From: Verrucomicrobiota bacterium
Lineage (GTDB): Bacteria; Verrucomicrobiota; Verrucomicrobiia; Opitutales; Opitutaceae
Direction: 5' to 3'
DNA length: 5,815 nucleotides
NCBI GenBank assembly: GCA_023457035.1
Contig: JAEWNN010000074.1
Coordinates: forward strand, 1-5,815
Shown here: positions 1 through 4,923 of the stretch, piece after piece
Layout: each line of letters starts with the position of its first letter
Position numbering within the stretch: the stretch's first letter is position 1
The notes under the pieces: model-generated
What the model saw: the letters and a program-made list of their open reading frames with translations, nothing else
Told to the model about the DNA's origin: nothing
Databases searched by the model: none
Position numbers and translations under genes: made by a program

Positions 1-1036
1 CCCACTCGGTCACGATCGGCTTGATCTGCGCCGTCGGTTCGCCGCTCGCCGCCGTGCCGCCCGTCACCGGCAGCCGCCCGGCGACCGGGCGGAACCGCTC
101 GAGATCCTGCACCGCCGCCGGCACCTCTGGCGCGCTGAGAGCGCTGAAGTTGCGCCGCAGGCCGCCGCTCGCGGCGTTCGCCAACACACCGAGCGAGCCC
201 ACCGTGAAGTCGTGATAGTGGCGCCGGATAAACGCCCGATAGGTCTCCGTCTCCTGCGCCGTGCCCAAATCTTGGAACCGCAGCTGGTTCGGCGTGAGCG
301 CTGCGCCGCATAGCGCCCAGCGGGCCGCGGCCACTGGGTCGTTCTCGCCTCCGATCCTGAAGCCGCTGGTCGGCCCGTCGATGCCGTCCAGCGCGTCGTT
401 GCCCGCGCGGTGCGCCACCAACTGCCGCAGCCGTGCCCGGTCCGCCGCACTGGTCACGGGATCGTCGGCCGCCGGCCAACCGGGGATCGTCACCTCATCG
501 ACCCGATCGATCACGCCGACGTTACCCTTCACGCCCTCGTCGCCGACCCAGTAGGCATAGCGCCCGACCGTTCGCACGCCCGACAGTCCATGAGACTCGG
601 CTACGTCGATCGGCTCCCACAACGCTGCAACAGCCCCATCGCCGGCGGTGCTCGTGTTCAAGCCGACCAGCCGCGTGCCGTTCGCCGTCGCACCAGTCGT
701 CGTCACCGTCACACTCGCATCCGCGGGCGCACCCGACACCAGCCACACGGGGCCACCGCCGTCCGTCCAGACTCCGGTCCAGTGTGGATTCTGCGCTCCG
801 CGGCGCTCTGCGGTGGCGGTGCTGCACGCATCGGGGCCGCCTGCGGCCTGCAATCGCCCGAGGGCGACCCGCAGACCGACCAGCGCATTGCGCTGTGCCT
901 GCTCGGCGGCACTGCGCTGCGCAGCCACCCGGAGCTCGTTGCGCGTGAGCAGTGTCAACGCCAGCAACAGGAGCACGACCGCCGCCAACAACCCGGCCGC
1001 CAGCACCACCGCGAATCCGGCGCGACTCCGCTTCAT
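1..1036 (-). CDS. GspK/PilX-like large minor pseudopilin, C-terminus beyond window
   Basis: The reading frame is open from an ATG at 1036 to the left edge (345 residues, no stop). The N-terminus has a 7-residue basic leader ending in Ala-Gly, then Phe8 and a hydrophobic helix to about residue 30, as in prepilins cut after Gly7. Mature position 5 is Leu12, not the usual Glu. Loss of that Glu is typical of GspK/PilX-type subunits that cap the pseudopilus tip. The rest is a soluble, probably periplasmic domain with two Cys (71 and 242), a GRYAYWVGDEGVK motif at 158-170 and a GVLANAASGGLRR stretch at 282-294. I recall both motifs from large verrucomicrobial pilin-like proteins. At 345 residues without an end it already matches or exceeds ordinary GspK. 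It is the sixth gene of the operon; its ATG overlaps the stop of the GspJ-like gene and it has a perfect GGAGGT ribosome site. Family-level role is fairly sure; cargo and exact function are unknown. Confidence 0.8.
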   Translation of the reverse strand, partial: MKRSRAGFAVVLAAGLLAAVVLLLLALTLLTRNELRVAAQRSAAEQAQRNALVGLRVALGRLQAAGGPDACSTATAERRGAQNPHWTGVWTDGGGPVWLVSGAPADASVTVTTTGATANGTRLVGLNTSTAGDGAVAALWEPIDVAESHGLSGVRTVGRYAYWVGDEGVKGNVGVIDRVDEVTIPGWPAADDPVTSAADRARLRQLVAHRAGNDALDGIDGPTSGFRIGGENDPVAAARWALCGAALTPNQLRFQDLGTAQETETYRAFIRRHYHDFTVGSLGVLANAASGGLRRNFSALSAPEVPAAVQDLERFRPVAGRLPVTGGTAASGEPTAQIKPIVTEW

Positions 1037-2088
1037 GGCGACACCTCCAGTTCCACCCAGCGCGTGAGCACCACCGAATGCGCCTGCGCGATCGCCCACC
1101 AGCTCACTCCAGACAATCGGCCCGCCTCCAACGCCTCGATCTGCCGCGCGCCTTCCTCGGTGAGCACCCGCACAAACAGCTCCGCAGTCGTCGGAAAGCC
1201 GTAGCTCATCGCACTGGCCGGCACCGCCGGGTTCGGAGGCCGCGCAGTCGTGTCGGTGGTCGCGGCAAACCCGAGGTTGGCGTTGCCCGTCGGAAACAGC
1301 GTTTGCCGCGTCCGGTCCGCCGCCGTCCGCTGGAAACGCACGCCGAAGTCGATCACCTCGTTGGCCAGAAGCAGATCGCGGCGCGGCCGCCGCACCGTAC
1401 CCGCATCGCCGGGATTTCCGCCGCCGATCGTGCCGTTGTAAGCGGGGGCTAAGACGTCGAAGCCGACGCTCCAACTCGAGCGCTCCCGCGCTGGATTGTC
1501 GTCGGCATACGGGCGCACCTCCGAGCGGAACAGCGCGTACCGCTGCGCTGCGCCCGCACCCGAACTCACCGCGCGCCGCACGATCTGGTAACTGACTACG
1601 CGCGGTGCGGACGTGCCGGAGATCGTGTCGTTGCGATCCGGGACATCCGGCACGAGGCGCAGCCACACTCCGGCCATTCCGAAACGGCAGTCCTCGATCC
1701 GCCCGCTCGCGGGTGCGAGGTCGAGCGACGAGTCCGCTGTTCCGGGATTTGCCCAGCCGGGCTTGCGCACCGCAGGGGACCACGCCCCGAGCGTGCCGCC
1801 ACAGTCGCCGGCGCCGCTCTGGTCGGGCTGCACCGTCGCCGCCAGCCACACACGCCCATCGCGCCGCAACACGGCCGTCTGCAGGTCCCGCGCGAGCAGG
1901 TCGAGCGCGTGCTCTGCTTGCTGTGTCGCTGTAAGCCCGCCGCTGGCGCGCGCCCACGTCCGCGCCATCTGCGCGAGGATCGCGACCATGATCCCCGCCA
2001 ACACCACGGTGATCGCGCTCGCCACGAGCAGTTCCACCAGCGTGAAGCCGCCGCACGACCGGCGCCGGACTGTCGTGTTCCGCCTCAT
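1033..2088 (-). CDS. GspJ/PilW-like minor pseudopilin
   Basis: The protein has 351 residues. A 14-residue basic leader ends in Gly13-Gly14, followed by FTLVE at 15-19 and a hydrophobic helix to about residue 40: a standard prepilin peptidase site (cut after Gly14) with Glu at mature position 5. After the helix, a Trp-containing amphipathic stretch (residues 42-75, MARTWARASG then QQAEHALDLLARDLQ) matches the GspJ/PilW pattern. The C-terminal part (about 303-350) contains FVRVLTEEGARQIEALEAG and ends with a hydrophobic strand. Cys96 and Cys134 in the mature domain could form a disulfide. GspJ is usually nearer 200 residues, so this is a long version, like PilW or the cassette C protein of Verrucomicrobia. 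The start overlaps the stop of the GspI-like gene (ATGA), and the frame continues upstream to 3492 only as non-coding shadow of the neighbours. Expected role: minor subunit near the tip of a pseudopilus. Confidence 0.83.
   Translation of the reverse strand: MRRNTTVRRRSCGGFTLVELLVASAITVVLAGIMVAILAQMARTWARASGGLTATQQAEHALDLLARDLQTAVLRRDGRVWLAATVQPDQSGAGDCGGTLGAWSPAVRKPGWANPGTADSSLDLAPASGRIEDCRFGMAGVWLRLVPDVPDRNDTISGTSAPRVVSYQIVRRAVSSGAGAAQRYALFRSEVRPYADDNPARERSSWSVGFDVLAPAYNGTIGGGNPGDAGTVRRPRRDLLLANEVIDFGVRFQRTAADRTRQTLFPTGNANLGFAATTDTTARPPNPAVPASAMSYGFPTTAELFVRVLTEEGARQIEALEAGRLSGVSWWAIAQAHSVVLTRWVELEVSP
1043..1048 (-). promoter_or_regulatory. Strong Shine-Dalgarno site for the GspK/PilX-like gene
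   Basis: The minus strand reads GGAGGT followed by six bases and then the ATG at 1036. This is the only full consensus ribosome site I see in the operon. It lies inside the last codons of the GspJ-like gene (Leu-Glu-Val-Ser-Pro-stop). It fixes the start of the downstream gene. Confidence 0.75.
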
Positions 2089-2600
2089 CGGTTGATCGCC
2101 GTATGAAACCGGTACTCGGAACGCTGCGATTCCGGCACGAGCGCACCGTCCGGCGGCAACGCCAGCGGCCAGCGCACCCGCACCTCCAGCACAACACACG
2201 CCGCATCCGATGCCGGGCGCAGCGCACGCGTCACGGCGATGTCGAAATGCCGCTCCGCCGCCGGAATCCCTGGAGGGGTCCCAGCGTTCGGATCGTTGTC
2301 CGCCTCCTCCTGCCGCACGAGCCGAGAGCCATCGGCACGGGCCACCAACCGAAGTGTCGCGCTGCCGTCTGTCGCCGCAGCCACCGCGGCAAATCCCGCT
2401 CGCCGCAGTTCCGCGTCGATCCGCTCGGCGACCCGGATGGCCGCACGCCGGTCGCCCACTTCGCGCGTCGCCCGCACCGCCGGCCCAAATAACGTCACCG
2501 CCGCCACGACGGCCACCGCACAGATGCCCACCGCCACCAGCACCTCGACCAGCGAAAGCCCGTGCCGCATCCGCCACCGGAATCTGGAGTCGGGGCGCAT
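2085..2600 (-). CDS. GspI/PilV-like minor pseudopilin
   Basis: The protein has 171 residues. The leader ends in Arg-His-Gly14, then LSLVEVLVAVG (15-25) and a hydrophobic helix to about residue 38. SLVEVLVA is the usual signature of GspI/PilV proteins; Glu19 is mature position 5. The first mature residue is Leu rather than Phe or Met. A short globular domain follows and includes VRVRWPLALPP at 141-151, a hydrophobic strand ending in Trp-Pro that I associate with this family. The length is close to the family norm. Two starts are possible: ATG at 2600 (14-residue leader) or ATG at 2570 (4-residue leader). I chose 2600 because a GGAG lies 9 bases upstream and the gap to the previous gene is then only 3 bases. 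The stop overlaps the next ATG. Probable role: minor subunit of the pseudopilus tip complex, together with the H-, J- and K-like neighbours. Confidence 0.83.
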   Translation of the reverse strand: MRPDSRFRWRMRHGLSLVEVLVAVGICAVAVVAAVTLFGPAVRATREVGDRRAAIRVAERIDAELRRAGFAAVAAATDGSATLRLVARADGSRLVRQEEADNDPNAGTPPGIPAAERHFDIAVTRALRPASDAACVVLEVRVRWPLALPPDGALVPESQRSEYRFHTAINR

Positions 2601-2603
2601 CGA

Positions 2604-3272
2604 CTAGAACTCCGCTCGCCCGTGTACGAAGGTTGCCACGCCATACGCCGACAACGAGAGCCCGGCGACATTGTCCGGTTGTTCGCAAACAAGAGTGACC
2701 GGTACCGCCTCGTCGCGGCGCCGACCGGTGGCGACAACCAGATCGCCGCTGCTCGTGCCGCCTGTCGCCGAGAAGCGCACCATCAGCCAGCGCGTCGTGC
2801 CGAGGATCGCGGTTTCGGTGCCGCTCTCCGCATACGTCGTCAGGGCCGTCGAGCGCAGCGCCCCGCCCGAACCACGGGTCCAGTCGTCGCCGTCGCGCCG
2901 CACGGCACCGGGGCCGCTGGTCGCCAACGCGACCGCCGGAAGCACCACCATCCCGGCCGGCAAGAGACTGCCGCCATCGGTCGCGCGCCAACCACTGCCG
3001 TCCGGGACCGCCAGGACGACTGTTCGCAGATAACGTTCGGGCAAGGCCGGATCGTTGCAGACGAGCAGGCGCACCGCTTCGCCGCGGGTGGTCGCCAGTT
3101 GCCGAGCCTCCGCAACTCTGGAGGCCAGCAAGGCCACCGCCGCATCGCGCGCCGAGCCCCCTCCGGCTTCGCGCAACCCGCCGACGGCGACCGCGACCAC
3201 CACCGCCATCAGGCCGACGACCGCCAGCAGTTCGAAGAGCGTGAAGCCCTGACGTTTTGCCGGTCTGCTCAT
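2604..3272 (-). CDS. GspH/FimT-like minor pseudopilin
   Basis: The protein has 222 residues. The basic leader MSRPAKRQG is cut after Gly9; FTLFELLAVVGLMAVVVAVAVGG-type sequence follows, with Glu14 at mature position 5. Phe replaces the more common Val or Ile before the Glu. After the helix comes the segment SARDAAVALLASRVAEARQLA (about 40-60) followed by TTRGEAVRLLV, matching the GspH/FimT layout in which the helix leads to an 'R-A-x-A-x-x-R-x-E' region and then beta strands. Cys72 and Cys196 are the only cysteines and might pair. The C-terminal end, SLSAYGVATFVHGRAEF, is hydrophobic and strand-like. At 222 residues it is longer than typical GspH (about 160-190). The start overlaps the stop of the second GspG-like gene (ATGA) and the TAG stop is followed by a 3-base gap. 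The family call is good; subfamily (GspH versus the verrucomicrobial cassette D protein) is unresolved. Confidence 0.82.
   Translation of the reverse strand: MSRPAKRQGFTLFELLAVVGLMAVVVAVAVGGLREAGGGSARDAAVALLASRVAEARQLATTRGEAVRLLVCNDPALPERYLRTVVLAVPDGSGWRATDGGSLLPAGMVVLPAVALATSGPGAVRRDGDDWTRGSGGALRSTALTTYAESGTETAILGTTRWLMVRFSATGGTSSGDLVVATGRRRDEAVPVTLVCEQPDNVAGLSLSAYGVATFVHGRAEF
2610..2613 (-). promoter_or_regulatory. GGAG ribosome site for the GspI-like gene
   Basis: The minus strand reads GGAG, nine bases before the ATG at 2600, within the last codons of the upstream gene. It supports the longer of two possible starts. This is also the only gene junction in the operon without a stop/start overlap, which fits a need for its own ribosome site. 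Confidence 0.5.
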
Positions 3273-3931
3273 CGCCAGCTATACACGAGGTCATCCGCGC
3301 TCCGGCCGGCGCCGGCGGAGAAGAACAGCACCCCGGCGCGCACGCCGCCCGGCGGGAAGGCGGAGGCATCGGGCACCAACGCCCGGCCCGTCTCCGCGGA
3401 GACCACAGCCGGCAGCGGGCTCGGCGCCGAAATGAGGCCATCGCCGTCGCGGTCGAGAAGAACGACGATGGAGGTGTTGCCGAACGCGTCACAAATCAGC
3501 GGATTCGCCCCATCGCCAAGCTCGTCCGCGGCGAAGCTCACGAATGCGACGCGCCGTGGGTTCGCCGCCACGGCCCGCGGCAGATCGGCGGCGGCCCCGT
3601 CGGGCCGCCGGCCGGTGAGCGTCTGACCAAACAGCCCCGGCACGTCGTTGATGCCGCAGGCCGCCGGGAGCGGCGCGGCCGTGGTTGCCGCGAAGTTCGG
3701 GTAGTAGCCGTACTCGGCGCGGAAGGCCTCGATGGCGACGGCCCACTGCGCAAATTGCGTCTTCACCCGTGCCCGTCGCGCCGACTCCTGCGCCCGGCCG
3801 ACCACCGGCACGAGGATCGCCGCGAGGATGCCGAGCACCGCGAGCACCGTCAGCAGTTCCACCAGTGTGAACGCTGCGGAGCGATCCCGCGTTCGGGGCA
3901 AGGCGCGTTGTGTCTGGTTTGCAGGGCTCAT
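3269..3931 (-). CDS. GspG-like pseudopilin, second copy, with DxDxDG loop
   Basis: The protein has 220 residues. The leader (1-20) ends in Ser-Ala-Ala, then FTLVELLTVLAVLGILAAIL with Glu25 at mature position 5. The residue before the cut is Ala20, not Gly. The helix continues into ARRARVKTQFAQWAVAIEAFRAEYGYYPNF (51-80), the standard GspG arrangement of a long helix ending at a Tyr-Pro. Later come CDAFGN (147-152, compare DPWGN in GspG), DRDGDG (160-165) resembling a calcium-binding DxDxDG loop, and a C-terminal SAGAGRSADDLVYSW (205-219) that looks like a shortened form of the GspG calcium loop. The start at 3931 overlaps the stop of the first GspG-like gene. An upstream extension of the frame to 4081 is only shadow of that gene and would bury the leader. 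It is paralogous to the gene just upstream. Probable role: shaft subunit of a pseudopilus in the inner membrane and periplasm. Confidence 0.84.
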   Translation of the reverse strand: MSPANQTQRALPRTRDRSAAFTLVELLTVLAVLGILAAILVPVVGRAQESARRARVKTQFAQWAVAIEAFRAEYGYYPNFAATTAAPLPAACGINDVPGLFGQTLTGRRPDGAAADLPRAVAANPRRVAFVSFAADELGDGANPLICDAFGNTSIVVLLDRDGDGLISAPSPLPAVVSAETGRALVPDASAFPPGGVRAGVLFFSAGAGRSADDLVYSWR

Positions 3932-4611
3932 GGTGTTTCGGCAAAGGCCGCAATGTTGTCCGCATTCTCCGAAACCACGGTTCCAGACGGCACCGTCCCG
4001 TTCCACGCCGCCGGATCCGCGGCCAGCACCGCGCCGCCGTCCGCCCCGGCCGAGAGCAGCACCGGGCTCGGCGACGTCCACGCCGCACCGGTTTTATGGG
4101 CGTACAGGTAACGCCGGCCCCACGGATCGAGAAAGGCGTTCGCCATTTGTGCGATACTCCCGGAGACAGGGAGCGCCTCCGTCTGGAGCCGGTGCACGTC
4201 AAGCGCTGCGAAGACGCGCCCGTCGATCGGCACGAGCGCCGCGCCCGGCCCGCGGCGCCCCGTCAACGCATTGAAGAGAATGCCCGGGCCGTCGTCGGCC
4301 GCCGCCGGAGCGTCTGGATCGTTCGCCACCGCGCCGGTGCACGGGTAGTCGCCGTACTGCGCCCGGTAGGCTTCGAGCGCCTGCGCCAGCACGCCGAGCT
4401 CGGCCGCCGCCCGCGCGCGGCGTGACCGCGCTCCCGCACCATGCGCCGCGCCGAAGACCAGGGCGGCGAGGAGACCGGCGATCGCGACGACCGCCAACAG
4501 TTCCACCAGCGTGAACGCCGCCGCGGCACGCTCGGCGCCGATGCGCGCCGCGGCCGAGCGGAGCCCTCGGGTCTTCCGCCCACCGTCGTGGGGTGACAAC
4601 GGTCTCGCCAT
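3928..4611 (-). CDS. GspG-like pseudopilin, first gene of the operon
   Basis: The protein has 227 residues from the ATG at 4611. It has an unusually long basic, Ala-rich leader (1-32), then FTLVELLAVVAIAGLLAALVF with Glu37 at mature position 5; the residue before the cut is Ala32. The helix runs into AAELGVLAQALEAYRAQYGDYP (69-90), as in GspG. The C-terminal half carries LDPWGRRYLY (161-170), SAGADG (187-192) and NADNI (216-220). These match in order the DPWGNPYQY, SLGADG and NADI elements of the PulG/GspG fold, where the last two bind calcium. About 23 residues separate the last two elements, more than in PulG. The start is uncertain: no clear ribosome site precedes it, the frame stays open to 4893, and a TTG at 4635 and an ATG at 4692 are alternatives. 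The ATG at 4611 gives the most prepilin-like leader. Its stop overlaps the next gene's ATG. It probably provides a main shaft subunit. Confidence 0.82.
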   Translation of the reverse strand: MARPLSPHDGGRKTRGLRSAAARIGAERAAAAFTLVELLAVVAIAGLLAALVFGAAHGAGARSRRARAAAELGVLAQALEAYRAQYGDYPCTGAVANDPDAPAAADDGPGILFNALTGRRGPGAALVPIDGRVFAALDVHRLQTEALPVSGSIAQMANAFLDPWGRRYLYAHKTGAAWTSPSPVLLSAGADGGAVLAADPAAWNGTVPSGTVVSENADNIAAFAETP

Positions 4612-4670
4612 CGCGCGGTCGTGAGCAGAGTTCAAGCACCGCCCGGCGGCAATGCTGTTCTTCCGGCGTG

Positions 4671-4679
4671 CCCCCCCCC
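4671..4679. repeat. Nine-C homopolymer run in the divergent spacer
   Basis: Nine consecutive C on the plus strand (nine G on the minus strand), 60 bases before the chosen start of the first pseudopilin gene and 13 bases before the -35 candidate of rho. Homopolymer runs of this length are prone to slippage in replication and sequencing. If the first pseudopilin gene really starts at the ATG at 4692, the run would lie inside its coding region. Confidence 0.85.
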
Positions 4680-4691
4680 GAATTCGGAGCA

Positions 4692-4719
4692 TTGACAGCG
4701 CCCCCGCCAGCCCTACGTT
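4692..4719 (+). promoter_or_regulatory. Candidate sigma-70 promoter for rho
   Basis: A perfect TTGACA -35 hexamer (4692-4697) is followed after 16 bases by TACGTT (4714-4719), which keeps the three most conserved -10 positions (first T, A and last T) of TATAAT. Transcription would start near 4726 and give a leader of about 200 bases before the rho ATG. The -10 match is weak, so this is a candidate only; a perfect -35 in such GC-rich sequence is its main support. Confidence 0.4.
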
Positions 4720-4755
4720 CGGCCCGAAACAGCCGCTTGCGGCTTGGCTCCTGAA

Positions 4756-4790
4756 CCCGGGAGACGGTCTGAAAACCACTCCCTCCCGGG
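4756..4790 (+). promoter_or_regulatory. GC-rich inverted repeat in the presumed rho leader
   Basis: CCCGGGAG (4756-4763) is exactly complementary to CTCCCGGG (4783-4790), giving an 8-base stem with a 19-base loop. Inside the loop, GGT (4766-4768) can pair with ACC (4775-4777). An alternative fold pairs GGGAG (4759-4763) with CTCCC (4779-4783), so two mutually exclusive hairpins are possible. No T run follows, so it does not look like an intrinsic terminator. It could shape the rho messenger leader or be an operator. The inference rests on sequence symmetry alone. Confidence 0.5.
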
Positions 4791-4923
4791 CAATCCGACG
4801 ACAACTCGTCCGGTCTTCACAGGTGCGATCCAGGTAGAGCGTTGAGGGCGTATTCCACGTTTCCCGCCGCTTCCTCGATTCGCCCGGAACCAATGCCCCG
4901 GTCGTCTCGTCACCACGTCATCA

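Larger units (their letters stand above)
4612..4923 (+). other. Divergent spacer between the pseudopilin operon and rho
   Basis: This 312-base stretch holds no convincing gene. From left to right I see a nine-C run (4671-4679), the palindrome CCGAATTCGG (4678-4687), a candidate sigma-70 promoter facing right (4692-4719), a GC-rich inverted repeat (4756-4790) and a C-rich, G-poor stretch up to the rho start. I could not find a convincing promoter facing left for the pseudopilin operon, although one should lie here unless the first gene starts farther upstream. Confidence 0.7.

Noticed and set aside
2089..3492. Upstream extension of the GspJ-like frame, which stays open to 3492 and would give a protein of 819 residues
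   Set aside because: The extension overlaps the H- and I-like genes in another frame, is rich in Arg/Gly as expected from GC-rich shadow sequence, and would place the prepilin leader in mid-protein.
2562..4111. Long plus-strand open frames through the pseudopilin genes
   Set aside because: They lie opposite clear prepilin-type genes, have Arg/Pro/Ala-rich translations without motifs, and are explained by high GC content.
1..4611. The operon as a type IV pilus or DNA-uptake locus, or as the DUF1559 planctomycete-type pilin family
   Set aside because: The gene order and the GspG-like C-terminal motifs fit type II-style pseudopilins better, and the DUF1559 C-terminal features are not seen. A PilV-W-X-type role for the last three genes cannot be fully excluded.
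4756..4790. The spacer inverted repeat as an intrinsic terminator
   Set aside because: No T run follows on either strand and the flanking genes diverge, so no terminator is needed there.
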